A stretch of DNA of 64,000 bases, taken from the NCBI GenBank assembly GCA_046598395.1, contig JBKJIQ010000012.1, positions 40,009-104,008 of the forward strand, read 5' to 3'. Numbering within the stretch: the first letter of the stretch is position 1; each line of letters opens with the position of its first letter. Of the stretch, positions 54,735-62,949 are shown one piece after another. This DNA is from JAENVU01 sp046598395 (GTDB lineage: Bacteria > Actinomycetota > Acidimicrobiia > IMCC26256 > JAENVU01). Below the pieces are notes generated by a model. That model was not told where the DNA came from and searched no databases. It saw nothing but the letters and a program-made list of their open reading frames with translations. Position numbers and translations under genes: made by a program.

Positions 54735-54793
54735 GCTAATCGACCCCTTTTCACCGGTCCGAGACACCATTGGCGAATTTTTGGCCTTGACCG

Positions 54794-54820
54794 GGAACCC
54801 TGCGCCCGTCGGATGTCGTT
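54794..54820 (+). promoter_or_regulatory. Candidate ECF promoter of the sigma operon
   Basis: GGAAC (54794-54798), 18 bases, CGTT (54817-54820), close to the -35/-10 pattern of SigE-type ECF sigma factors. It lies directly before the sigma gene, consistent with self-regulation. The same pattern occurs before the WhiB and HtrA genes nearby. Confidence 0.6.
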
Positions 54821-54823
54821 GCT

Positions 54824-55342
54824 ATGCCGTCTGACGATGTGCCGACGTGGGAAGAAGTCGCCCGCGACCACGGGCGCTTCCTCTACAACGTTGCGTACCG
54901 GCTGACTGGCAACAGTGATGACGCGCGGGACCTGGTTCAGGAATCGTTGCTGCGGGTACGCCGTGGCCTCGCTACCTACGAGCCGGGTTCTCTCGAGGGA
55001 TGGTTGGCCCGGATCGTGACGAACGTGTTCTTGGACGAGATGCGCAAGAAGAAGCGCCGTCCAGTGCACGCGCTCCCCGAGAACCCCGATCTTGTGCTGC
55101 CTCCGTCAGCGGCGGCCGATGTCGCGGCCGACGCCGCGGGGCTGTCCACCGAAATCCAAGATGCAATCAACGCGCTCCCCGAGGAGTTTCGAGTGCCACT
55201 CGTCTTGTGCGACGTTGCCGATCAATCGTACGAATCGATCGCCACCACTCTTGATGTTCCGATCGGTACCGTGCGATCGCGTTTGCATCGAGGTCGGCGA
55301 ATGCTGCGCGGCGAACTCGTCGCACGCGGGGTGATCGCATGA
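54824..55342 (+). CDS. ECF (group 4) RNA polymerase sigma factor
   Basis: 172 residues. Region 2 is LYNVAYRLTGNSDDARDLVQESLLRVRRGL with region 2.4 following (WLARIVTNVFLDEMRKKKRR); region 4 begins ALPEEFRVPLVLCDVADQSYESIATTLDVPIGTVRSRLHRGRRML. No region 3. Together with the next two genes it resembles SigE-RseA-RseB systems for envelope stress. The ATG lies only three bases after the candidate -10, so the transcript may be leaderless or start at the GTG of codon 6. Confidence 0.94.
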   Translation: MPSDDVPTWEEVARDHGRFLYNVAYRLTGNSDDARDLVQESLLRVRRGLATYEPGSLEGWLARIVTNVFLDEMRKKKRRPVHALPENPDLVLPPSAAADVAADAAGLSTEIQDAINALPEEFRVPLVLCDVADQSYESIATTLDVPIGTVRSRLHRGRRMLRGELVARGVIA

Positions 55343-55812
55343 GTACCGATACGGGCAATCCAATGGGCGACGCGAACGACGAGCGACTCTCGGCCTGGCT
55401 TGATGGCGAGCTCGCGGAGGACGACCGCGCCATCGTCGCCGCCGCGCTTGATGCGGATCCAGACTGGCGCGTCGCGTTGGCCGAGTTGGATGAGACGCGC
55501 TTACTCGTTCGAAGTCTTGTGATGCAGGAACCGCCGGCCGGCTTCCTTACCTGGCTGCTCGAGGAGCCCATCGCGCCCGTCGTCGATCTCGACGCGGTCC
55601 GCAAGCGACGGCTCGCTCGCCGGGTCACCGCGGCAGCTGCCGGGATTGCGGCTGCGGCCGCGATGGTGATCGCGGTCGTTGTCCCAGGGGTATCGCGGGT
55701 GCAACCCGCGCTGGCCACCGATGTTCGGGTCCATCAGGCCGGAGTCGCCGCATCGGGCGATCCCGTTTCCGGGCTGGCGCCCCTGGCTCATCCGCTCCGG
55801 TTCGGCCGATGA
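55339..55812 (+). CDS. Anti-sigma factor with one membrane helix
   Basis: 157 residues overlapping the sigma gene by four bases. The N-terminal part DERLSAWLDGELAEDDRAIV is typical of anti-sigma domains (it lacks the zinc HxxxCxxC motif). One membrane helix (about 95-115, TAAAAGIAAAAAMVIAVVV) puts the C-terminal 40 residues outside. It would hold the sigma factor at the membrane until stress. Confidence 0.85.
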   Translation: MSTDTGNPMGDANDERLSAWLDGELAEDDRAIVAAALDADPDWRVALAELDETRLLVRSLVMQEPPAGFLTWLLEEPIAPVVDLDAVRKRRLARRVTAAAAGIAAAAAMVIAVVVPGVSRVQPALATDVRVHQAGVAASGDPVSGLAPLAHPLRFGR

Positions 55813-56837
55813 GTCTCGTCCCGACGCGCCATCGTGGTCGGCGCACCGTGATCACGCTCGGCGCAATGGTGGTGGCCCTGTGCTCATTCGTTGCCGTGCC
55901 GTTGGCGGCGGGAAGGACCCAGGCTGCAGTGAGAAACCCGGCCGACGCGCTCCTTGATCGCGCGCGGGCCGCGATCAAGCGCTACGAGTTCCAAGGGACC
56001 GTGCGGCTTTGGTGGCGTGATCAGGCGGGACAGCACGTACAGACGGTCGATGTTGTTTCGGTCAACGGTTGGCTCCGGCTGGCCGACGGACGGGTGCTCG
56101 AGGACGGTGGCCGGTCCTGGATGTGGGCCAATCAACAATGGACCACGCTGTGGTCGGACGCCGGCGACCCTCATGCGCCCGCGCTGAGGCGAAAGTATTC
56201 GGTGTTGACCCATCGAGGTCCGCGCGTTGTTGAACGGCCCACGCGTGAGTTGGTGATTCGACGTCACGGCCGGGTAGTGGAGCGGCTCGTGATCGATGAG
56301 TCGCTGGGGCTCGTCGTGCGGACCGACCGGGTCAGTTCGTCAGGATCGTTGATCTCGCGAGTGGAGTTTGTGGCTCTCTCCGATGTCCGCGCTCGCGCCG
56401 ATGGTCTTGAGTTGCCAAACCCGGATGGGAACGAGGGGTCGGACACGGCGAAGGGATCCACGGGGACGCCCGGCGACCGGAAGACGTTGGGCGACGGATT
56501 CGTGCTGGTCGGAAGGCATCAACTGCGGAACGAAACCCAGGGTCGATACTCAGATGGCGTGTTCGACGTCTCCGTGTTTACCCGTACCGGTGAACTCGAC
56601 TGGAACGCGTTACCCGACGGCGGACGCAACGTTCGGTATGGGTCAGTGCGAGCGCGGCGCTACCAGATTGGGTCGGGGACCGTCATCGTGTGGCAGGACC
56701 GTGGGAAGGTCATGACGTGCGTAACGGATGCCGTCGCGGCGGACCAGGCGAGCATCGTCGAGGATCTCGCACGCGACGATGAGAGCACGTGGACCGGGGT
56801 GCTGCGTTTCGTGACCTCGCCGTTCCAATGGAACTGA
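55809..56837 (+). CDS. MucB/RseB-like envelope stress sensor
   Basis: 342 residues with an N-terminal signal anchor (about 12-35). The extracytoplasmic region shows the lipoprotein-carrier-like RseB N-domain (LLDRARAAIKRYEFQGTVRLWW) and a C-terminal domain (ISRVEFVALSDV and after). RseB proteins bind the anti-sigma periplasmic part and protect it from cleavage. Four-base overlap with the anti-sigma gene. Confidence 0.8.
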   Translation: MSLVPTRHRGRRTVITLGAMVVALCSFVAVPLAAGRTQAAVRNPADALLDRARAAIKRYEFQGTVRLWWRDQAGQHVQTVDVVSVNGWLRLADGRVLEDGGRSWMWANQQWTTLWSDAGDPHAPALRRKYSVLTHRGPRVVERPTRELVIRRHGRVVERLVIDESLGLVVRTDRVSSSGSLISRVEFVALSDVRARADGLELPNPDGNEGSDTAKGSTGTPGDRKTLGDGFVLVGRHQLRNETQGRYSDGVFDVSVFTRTGELDWNALPDGGRNVRYGSVRARRYQIGSGTVIVWQDRGKVMTCVTDAVAADQASIVEDLARDDESTWTGVLRFVTSPFQWN

Positions 56838-56845
56838 CAAGCTCG

Positions 56846-57112
56846 CTACGCGTTGACCTCGGCGCGTCGGCTCCGCAGAATGCGGCGGCGTTCGCGCTCG
56901 GATGCTCCGCCCCAGACGCCGTGCTCGATGCGGTAGCGCAGTGCGTACTCGAGGCAGTCCGTTTTCACCGGGCACGTGGCGCAGACGCGGCGGGCGTGTT
57001 CAACGCCCACGCCGTCGGAGGGGAAGAAGAACGACGCGTCGCGCTCACGGCAAAGGCCATCGAGCATCCACGTGTGTTCGGCGTCGTAGTCGGGGATCGT
57101 CATGTTGTCCAT
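56846..57112 (-). CDS. WhiB-family transcriptional regulator
   Basis: 88 residues. Cluster ligands C21, C44, C47 and C53 (VCATCPVKTDC), then GVWGG and a basic end SERERRRILRSRR. It is convergent with the MucB-like gene and divergent from the HtrA gene. A GGAAC-N17-CGTT promoter is directly upstream. Confidence 0.94.
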   Translation of the reverse strand: MDNMTIPDYDAEHTWMLDGLCRERDASFFFPSDGVGVEHARRVCATCPVKTDCLEYALRYRIEHGVWGGASERERRRILRSRRAEVNA

Positions 57113-57123
57113 ACGGTTGGTTC

Positions 57124-57149
57124 AACGGTACGCGGCCGCCATCAGTTCC
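57124..57149 (-). promoter_or_regulatory. Candidate ECF promoter of the WhiB gene
   Basis: On the minus strand GGAAC (57149-57145), 17 bases, CGTT (57127-57124), 11 bases before the WhiB ATG. Same signature as the sigma operon and HtrA promoters. Confidence 0.55.
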
Positions 57150-57193
57150 CGAGAGATATAGGTCGGGCTCTCAGTAAGCACTCAGGTCAGTTT

Positions 57194-57219
57194 GGAACTC
57201 TGATCCCAACCGATGCGTT
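57194..57219 (+). promoter_or_regulatory. Candidate ECF promoter of the HtrA gene
   Basis: GGAAC (57194-57198), 17 bases, CGTT (57216-57219), about 57 bases before the GTG start. Third member of the shared pattern. Confidence 0.6.
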
Positions 57220-57276
57220 GCATCGTGCGAGCTTTGTGTGCAAGAACTCCGTTGATCGCCAACGAAAGTCGACCTC

Positions 57277-58641
57277 GTGAACGACGAAACCCCAATCCCC
57301 GAGCCGACGGAGCCGTTCGAGACTGCCGCTGCGGTCTTCGAAGATCCGCTCGTGCAAACTCCCTCGGTCGCAGCGGAGGCGCCAACGGAGCCGCCTTCGC
57401 CGTGGGCACCGCCTGCCGGCCCGATGCCACCTCCCCCTCCGGCTCCGCCGGAACCCCCCACCGCAGAGCCTGCACCGCCCCGGCCGAACCCGGCTCCGAG
57501 TCCAGCGTCGACCCGCGGCACCGGTGCGTCGGGTTGGCGCCAGTTCGTGGTGGGGGCAGTGGTCGGGGCTCTCGTGGGCGGGGGAACTGCGGCCGGCGTG
57601 TCGGTCGCGACGCGTGACAACGCCACCAATACCGACCGCACCGTGGTCGTCGGGACCCAGAACCGTCCGGTCCGCAACTCCTCGGTGATCGGGAACGCCA
57701 AGGATGTTCAGTCGGTGTTGTCCAAGGTGGACGGCGCAGTGGTCGCGATCCAAACCGGCGGCGCAGTCGACGACGGGCTGTTCTCGGGCCGCCCCAGCAG
57801 GAGCGGCGGCCAGGGCACCGGCTTTGTGATTTCGTCCGACGGCGTGATCGTGACGAACAACCATGTGGTGGCCGATGCCGGCGGCCGTATCGAAGTTGAG
57901 TTCAGTGACGGCACGAAGCAGGCAGCCGAGTTGGTCGGACGCGCGCCGGACTATGACCTTGCTGTTCTGAAGGTCGACGGCAAGAACCTTCCGACTGCGA
58001 AGCTCGGAAGTTCGGATGCACTTCAGGTCGGTGACGACGTTGTAGCGGTGGGCAACGCGCTGGCGTTGGCCGGTGGCCTGAGCGTGACGCAAGGAATCGT
58101 TTCGGGCAAGGGTCGCACCGTTCCCGAGGAGACGGGAACTCGTCTGTACGACATGTTGCAGACCGATGCTGCGATCAACCCTGGTAACTCGGGCGGACCA
58201 TTGGTGAACACCGCGGGCGAAGTAGTGGGCATCAACACTGCTCTCGCGGGGGGAAGCCAGAACGTGGGCTTTGCCATCAGCATCGACTCCGCAAAGTCGG
58301 TCATCCGACTGCTGCGTGATGGCAAGCGTGTGAGTGTCGCCTTCATGGGAGTCGAGACGAGCGAGGTCACTCCCGCGATCGCTCGGTCGCTGAAGTTGTC
58401 GGCCAAGCAGGGCGCCGTGGTGCAGAAGGTCACGAACGGCGGCGCCGCCGACAAGGCTGGGATCAAGGTGAACGATGTCATCGTGGCGATTGCCGGCAAT
58501 GCAGTCTCGAGTCCCGAGGATGTGGGCGCGGGGATCCGCCGGTTTGCACCGGGGGATACCGCTGAGGTCACGATCGAGCGGGACGGCCGCCAACAAAAGG
58601 TCACGGTCACGCTCGGGACCCGTCCGGACACCCTCGGCTAA
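57277..58641 (+). CDS. HtrA/DegP-like membrane serine protease with PDZ domain
   Basis: 454 residues. A Pro-rich cytoplasmic N-terminus (about 1-85) leads into one membrane helix (about 88-110). The trypsin-like domain has His196 (TNNHVV), Asp227 (PDYDLAVL) and Ser305 (NPGNSGGPL); a PDZ domain (about 355-450) ends the protein. HtrA proteases remove damaged exported proteins and can release anti-sigma factors; the neighbouring ECF operon and the shared promoter pattern support a stress role. Weak ribosome binding site before a GTG. Confidence 0.94.
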   Translation: MNDETPIPEPTEPFETAAAVFEDPLVQTPSVAAEAPTEPPSPWAPPAGPMPPPPPAPPEPPTAEPAPPRPNPAPSPASTRGTGASGWRQFVVGAVVGALVGGGTAAGVSVATRDNATNTDRTVVVGTQNRPVRNSSVIGNAKDVQSVLSKVDGAVVAIQTGGAVDDGLFSGRPSRSGGQGTGFVISSDGVIVTNNHVVADAGGRIEVEFSDGTKQAAELVGRAPDYDLAVLKVDGKNLPTAKLGSSDALQVGDDVVAVGNALALAGGLSVTQGIVSGKGRTVPEETGTRLYDMLQTDAAINPGNSGGPLVNTAGEVVGINTALAGGSQNVGFAISIDSAKSVIRLLRDGKRVSVAFMGVETSEVTPAIARSLKLSAKQGAVVQKVTNGGAADKAGIKVNDVIVAIAGNAVSSPEDVGAGIRRFAPGDTAEVTIERDGRQQKVTVTLGTRPDTLG

Positions 58642-58655
58642 TCTCATCGGGCTCA

Positions 58656-58684
58656 GATGAGACTGCCAATCGGGCAGTCTCATC
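58656..58684. terminator. Perfect 12-bp stem hairpin after the HtrA gene
   Basis: GATGAGACTGCC pairs fully with GGCAGTCTCATC around AATCG. It sits 15 bases after the HtrA stop and 30 before the next ATG. No T-run follows, so it may be a terminator of high-GC type, an RNA-stability element or an operator for the next gene. Confidence 0.65.
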
Positions 58685-58713
58685 ACGCCGATCACCCGAG
58701 GTTGAGGAATCTG

Positions 58714-58986
58714 ATGGCCCAGGAACCCGAAGTGCTCGAGGACATCCCGCCCCAAGGTCACGTGCGGGTGATCTACCTCGGTCCAGTCGCGCCACACTGG
58801 GACGTGCATGGGGTATTCGGTGACCGGATTGCGGTCGACGAGTTTCGCCAGCGCGCGATGGCGCGCCTGCAGCTGCTCCCACCCCACGATCCCCAGTTCC
58901 GGCGCAATCGCGAGCGGGTGGCGCGCGATGCCGAGCGTGAGCACTTCATCTTGGACTGGGACCTCGGCTACGAAGAGAGCGAGTAG
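58714..58986 (+). CDS. Small protein of unknown function
   Basis: 90 residues, not recognised. TTGAGGAAT precedes the ATG at 58714; an upstream ATG at 58657 lies in the hairpin and is rejected. A strand HVRVIYLGPVAPHWDVHG is followed by a charged helix (RRNRERVARDAEREHF) and an acidic end. Convergent with phoU, with six bases between the two stops. Confidence 0.65.
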   Translation: MAQEPEVLEDIPPQGHVRVIYLGPVAPHWDVHGVFGDRIAVDEFRQRAMARLQLLPPHDPQFRRNRERVARDAEREHFILDWDLGYEESE

Positions 58987-58992
58987 CGCTTC

Positions 58993-59697
58993 CTATTCGA
59001 GGTCATGACCTTGGACGGGATGGGTCCCGGTGACCATGAATCGGACCCGATCCGCGATGGTGACCGCGTGGTCCGCGATCCGTTCGTAGTGCCGCGAGAG
59101 CAAAGCGATCTGCATGGCCTTCACGATCGTTCCCTCGTCCGTGCTCGCGCCGAGGGAGAGTGAGTGACGGAAGAGGGTCTTGCTGAGGTCGTCCATCTCG
59201 TCGTCCATGTCGGACAAGATCGCGGCCCAACTCGGATCGCGATCGGCGAAGGCGTCGATCGCCAGGCGGGTCTGATTCGCAGCCTGTACGCCCATCCGGT
59301 CGACAATGCCGCGCGTTTTGGGATCGAGTTCGTGGGGGTAAATCCGCCGAGTGGTCTTCGCCACGTTGACCATGAGATCCGCGTCGCGCTCGAGTTCGTG
59401 ATTGATCCGCAACATGGTGATGACGGTCCGCAGGTCCGCCGCCACCGGTGACTGGGTGGCGAGCACCAGCAGGATGTGGTCTTCGATCGCGTGGTACAGG
59501 TCATCGATGAGGTCATCCGCGACGATCACGCGCTCAGCCATGGCCAGGTCACCGTCGAGGAAGGCCTGGGTCCCGGCGGTGATGGCCTCGGTGGCGAGTG
59601 CTCCGAGCCTGATGATGTCGGTGCGGATCTCATCCAGTTCGTCTTGAAGGGTCTTGCGCGCTTCGGGCTCAGATCCGGTCACAGCTTCTCCGTTCAT
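58993..59697 (-). CDS. phoU: Phosphate transport regulator PhoU
   Basis: 234 residues with two repeats of a three-helix PhoU unit (about 15-110 and 120-225), each with a metal-binding E/D-x-x-x-D type element: ADDLIDDLYHAIED and DMDDEMDDLSKTL. PhoU links the Pst transporter to the PhoR kinase. It is divergent from pstS; the 235-base gap holds a 20-bp palindrome. Start chosen at the MNGEA ATG with GAGAAGC upstream. Confidence 0.93.
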   Translation of the reverse strand: MNGEAVTGSEPEARKTLQDELDEIRTDIIRLGALATEAITAGTQAFLDGDLAMAERVIVADDLIDDLYHAIEDHILLVLATQSPVAADLRTVITMLRINHELERDADLMVNVAKTTRRIYPHELDPKTRGIVDRMGVQAANQTRLAIDAFADRDPSWAAILSDMDDEMDDLSKTLFRHSLSLGASTDEGTIVKAMQIALLSRHYERIADHAVTIADRVRFMVTGTHPVQGHDLE

Positions 59698-59775
59698 GGG
59701 TTGCCATCTTGGCCGCACCGACGGTGTTTGACGGTTGCGGGAGCGGGCATTCGCGTTCAGTTTGCCCGCTGTTCA

Positions 59776-59795
59776 CCCACGATCCGGATCGTGGG
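59776..59795. promoter_or_regulatory. 20-bp perfect palindrome between phoU and pstS
   Basis: Half-site CCCACGATCC repeated in inverted form without spacer. GTTCACC-like elements (59771-59777 and 59842-59848) lie on the same side and recall actinobacterial PHO boxes, but their spacing is not regular. A shared operator for phoU and pstS is plausible. Confidence 0.5.
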
Positions 59796-59932
59796 CCGTT
59801 GGGATCGCGATCAGACACTGGTCTACCCGATCGCCATGGCGAGTTCACCTCGATGTCACTTCGGCGCAAGGAATGAGCCTTGTGCGGTCCGTACCGTTCT
59901 TGTTCATGAACAACTCACGACAGGAGCAAGGA

Positions 59933-61024
59933 ATGATTCGGATGCGCAAGCCCATGCTGGTGGCGCTCGTGCTCACGTTCGGCCTGCTGGCGGCAGCGTG
60001 TGGCTCGAGTTCGAGTTCGAAGCCCAATAATCAAGGAAGTGATGCAGGTGGAACATCGACGACGACGGCGGCTCCGCTCTCAGCGGCGACACTCAACGGG
60101 TCCGGCGCAACGTTCCCGCAGGCCTACTACGAGACGTTGATCCAAGCGTTCAAGACTGCGCAACCCTCGGTCACGGCCACTTATGGCGGTGGCGGTTCGG
60201 GCAAGGGTCAGACCGATCTCCAGGGTGGCCTCGTGCAGTGGGCGGGTTCGGACAGCACGATCAAGCCGGAGGACGTCGCCAAGTTCAAGGGCCCGTTCCT
60301 CTACTTCCCGACGGTGGCCGCACCGATCACGGTGTCGTACAACCTCGCGGGCGTGAAGCTGAACCTTTCACCGGACACGCTGGCCGGGATTTTCGGTGGC
60401 ACGATCACCAAGTGGGATGACCCGACGATCAAGGCCGACAACGCGGGTGTAACACTGCCGTCGACCACGATCACGGTTGCCCACCGGGCCGATGGCTCGG
60501 GTACCACGGCGAACTTCACCAAGTACCTGGTAGCCGCTGCGCCTACCGCGTGGAAGCTGGGCACCGACAAGGTCGTCGCCTGGCCCGCAGGTCAACAGGC
60601 GGGTGAGGGCAACGCCGGAGTCGCCCAGATCGTGAAGTCCACTGCGGGCTCCATCGGTTACGTGGACTACTCCGACGCGAAGGCCGGTGCTCTGGTCTTC
60701 GCCTCGCTCAAGAATGCAACCGGTAAGTTCGTGGCCCCCTCGCTCGAGTCCGCAACTGCGGCGCTCGACGGTGCCACGCTTGCGGCAGATCTCACCTACA
60801 ACCCCCTGAACGCGACGGGTGCCGGTGCTTACCCCATCACGGCGCCCACCTACATCCTGGTGTACACGGCTCAGGCCGATCCCGCGGTGAAGGCGGCACT
60901 CAAGGGATTCCTCGAGTACATCTATGCCGATGGTCAGGACCTCGCCAAGACAGTGGACTTCGCGCCGCTGCCGGCCGCGATTCTCACTGCGGCGAAGGCT
61001 CAGATCGCGAAGATCGGAGCCTGA
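59933..61024 (+). CDS. pstS: Phosphate ABC transporter substrate-binding lipoprotein
   Basis: 363 residues. Lipobox LLAAAC with Cys23, then a Ser/Thr-rich linker. The phosphate-binding pattern is complete: LNGSGATFPQAYYE, GGGSGKGQTDL, FAGSDS-like WAGSDSTIKPED and HRADGSGTTANFTKYL. AGGAG is seven bases before the ATG. It heads pstSCAB; a strong hairpin after the gene should let pstS be made in excess over the membrane parts. Confidence 0.96.
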   Translation: MIRMRKPMLVALVLTFGLLAAACGSSSSSKPNNQGSDAGGTSTTTAAPLSAATLNGSGATFPQAYYETLIQAFKTAQPSVTATYGGGGSGKGQTDLQGGLVQWAGSDSTIKPEDVAKFKGPFLYFPTVAAPITVSYNLAGVKLNLSPDTLAGIFGGTITKWDDPTIKADNAGVTLPSTTITVAHRADGSGTTANFTKYLVAAAPTAWKLGTDKVVAWPAGQQAGEGNAGVAQIVKSTAGSIGYVDYSDAKAGALVFASLKNATGKFVAPSLESATAALDGATLAADLTYNPLNATGAGAYPITAPTYILVYTAQADPAVKAALKGFLEYIYADGQDLAKTVDFAPLPAAILTAAKAQIAKIGA

Positions 61025-61033
61025 TCTGCAAGC

Positions 61034-61065
61034 GTGGTGCGGGCGGGAACTCCCGCCCGCACCAC
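61034..61065 (+). terminator. Strong hairpin between pstS and pstC
   Basis: GTGGTGCGGGCGGGA pairs with TCCCGCCCGCACCAC around two bases, ten bases after the pstS stop. It is probably a partial terminator or a 3'-end stabiliser of pstS mRNA, as is common in pst operons. Confidence 0.75.
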
Positions 61066-61087
61066 GCCGATCGATCGGTATGACATC

Positions 61088-62059
61088 GTGACCGCTCTCT
61101 ACGCTCCATCACTCGCCGACTCGCAGCGCCCTCCGGGTGTGTTCACCGATCGAGCGACCCGCGTGGTTGTGTTCGGCGCGGGTGCCCTCGTGCTTGTGAT
61201 CCTCGCGTTGATTGCGGTCACGATGGTCCGCGAAGCGATACCGGCATTTCGATCCGAAGGCCTTTCGTATTTCACGTCCGACTTATGGGACCCGGCGAAC
61301 GCAAAGTTCGGCACGCTCGCGTTCACGTTCGGCACCGTCGTGGTCTCAGGCCTGGCGGTGGTCTTTGCGGTCCCGGTGAGCATCGGGATCGCGCTCTTCA
61401 CGACCGAACTCGCCCCTCGGTGGCTCCGCAAGCCAATCACCTACCTGGTCGATCTGCTCGCGGCGGTCCCGTCGGTCGTGTACGGACTGTGGGGTCTGCT
61501 CGTACTCGTGCCCGCGTTGCCTGGTTTCTATCAAGGCTGGCACGACTTTTTTTCCGACGTCCCCGTCTTGGGAACCCTGTTCGACGGTGCGCCGATTGCG
61601 GGGAAAGCGTTCATGACCGCGGGCATCATTCTCGGCGTCATGATCATTCCGATCATCACTTCGATCGCCCGCGAAACGTTCGCGACCGTCCCGCCGTCGC
61701 TCAAAGATGCGGCCCGCGCGTTGGGGGCGACGCGTTGGGAAATGATTCGGGCGGCGGTGTTGCCTCACAGCCGCGGTGGCCTCACCGCCGGGATCCTGAT
61801 CGGTCTCGGCCGAGCCTTGGGCGAGACGATTGCGGTCGCGTTGGTGATCGGATCCAGTCCGCAGATCACCGCGAAAGTCTTCGGATCCGGCGATGACCTT
61901 GCCGCAGTCATAGCGAACCAGTTCGGTGAAGCGACCGGCACCTATCGCGCGGCCCTGATCGGGATGGGCGTCGTGCTGTTCCTGGTGACGCTTGCGATCG
62001 GGGTGATTGCTCGAACCGTCGTGGCGCGAGCCGACCGGCGGACGTTGGGAGCGGCATGA
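61088..62059 (+). CDS. pstC: Phosphate ABC transporter permease PstC
   Basis: About 323 residues with six main helices. The cytoplasmic coupling loop is in ARALGATRWEMIRAAVLPHSRGGLTAGILIGLGRALGET, as in PstC proteins, and AAVPSVVYGLWG is a usual landmark. GTG 61088 is chosen because the upstream part of the frame lies inside the hairpin after pstS. The stop overlaps the pstA start (ATGA). Confidence 0.93.
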   Translation: MTALYAPSLADSQRPPGVFTDRATRVVVFGAGALVLVILALIAVTMVREAIPAFRSEGLSYFTSDLWDPANAKFGTLAFTFGTVVVSGLAVVFAVPVSIGIALFTTELAPRWLRKPITYLVDLLAAVPSVVYGLWGLLVLVPALPGFYQGWHDFFSDVPVLGTLFDGAPIAGKAFMTAGIILGVMIIPIITSIARETFATVPPSLKDAARALGATRWEMIRAAVLPHSRGGLTAGILIGLGRALGETIAVALVIGSSPQITAKVFGSGDDLAAVIANQFGEATGTYRAALIGMGVVLFLVTLAIGVIARTVVARADRRTLGAA

Positions 62060-62949
62060 CCGCAATCGAAATGCGCGGGTCGATCACCGCAAGCACGGCC
62101 TCGCCCGGTCGACGAGTGACGAGTGCGGTCGCGACCGCGTGCATCGTGGGTTCGCTGCTCGTGGCGTTGACGCCGCTGGTGCTCATCATTGGCTACGTCG
62201 TGAGCCACGGATGGGCATCGGTGATCGCCCCCGGTTGGTTCACGGCCGACATTCCGATCGTCTCGCGGGCGGACGGTCCCGGCATGGGGCCCGCGGTGAT
62301 CGGGACCCTGATGATCACCGGGGTCGCGACGGCGTTGGCGGTGCCGCTCGGCGTGCTGGGTGGGATCTACCTCAACGAGTACAGCGCCGGCAGCCGGGCC
62401 GGACGGGTCGTGCGGTTCTTCTCCGAGGTGATGACCGGGGTCCCGTCGATTGTGATGGGTCTCTTCGTATACACGATCTGGGTGCTGCAGTTCGGGGTCT
62501 CGGCATTCGCGGGCGCGCTCGCGCTCGCGGCGCTCATGTTGCCGGTGGTGATCCGCACGAGCGATGAAATGTTGAAGCTCGTGCCGCGTGAGCTGCGGGA
62601 GTCGGCCTACGCGCTCGGTGGTCGCAAGGCTGGAACCATCGGGCGGGTAGTCCTACCCGCCGCCGCGCCAGGGATCATCAGTGGTGCGCTCCTTGCCATC
62701 GCCCGGGCCGCGGGAGAAACCGCACCGCTGTTGTTCACCATCGGATTCGTGAACGCCTCGAATACCGACGTGTTCCGCGGTGCGAATACCGCACTGTCGA
62801 CCCAGATCTTCAAGAACGCGATCTCGCTCTTTCCCGGTCAGTTGGATCGGGCGTGGGGTGCCGCGCTCACCTTGGTGGGCATGGTGTTCATCTTCACGAT
62901 TCTGGCCCGGGTCGTGTCCGCCCTCTTTGCACGAAAGCACCAGACATGA
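62056..62949 (+). CDS. pstA: Phosphate ABC transporter permease PstA
   Basis: 297 residues, six helices. GGIYLNEYSAGSRAGRVVRFFSEVMTGVPSIVMGLF and ESAYALGGRKAGTIGRVVLPAAAPGI (coupling loop) match PstA. Overlaps pstC and pstB by four bases each. Confidence 0.94.
   Translation: MTAIEMRGSITASTASPGRRVTSAVATACIVGSLLVALTPLVLIIGYVVSHGWASVIAPGWFTADIPIVSRADGPGMGPAVIGTLMITGVATALAVPLGVLGGIYLNEYSAGSRAGRVVRFFSEVMTGVPSIVMGLFVYTIWVLQFGVSAFAGALALAALMLPVVIRTSDEMLKLVPRELRESAYALGGRKAGTIGRVVLPAAAPGIISGALLAIARAAGETAPLLFTIGFVNASNTDVFRGANTALSTQIFKNAISLFPGQLDRAWGAALTLVGMVFIFTILARVVSALFARKHQT

Noticed and set aside
61034..61087. Earlier GTG start for pstC
   Set aside because: It falls in the strong hairpin after pstS and adds a non-conserved tail.
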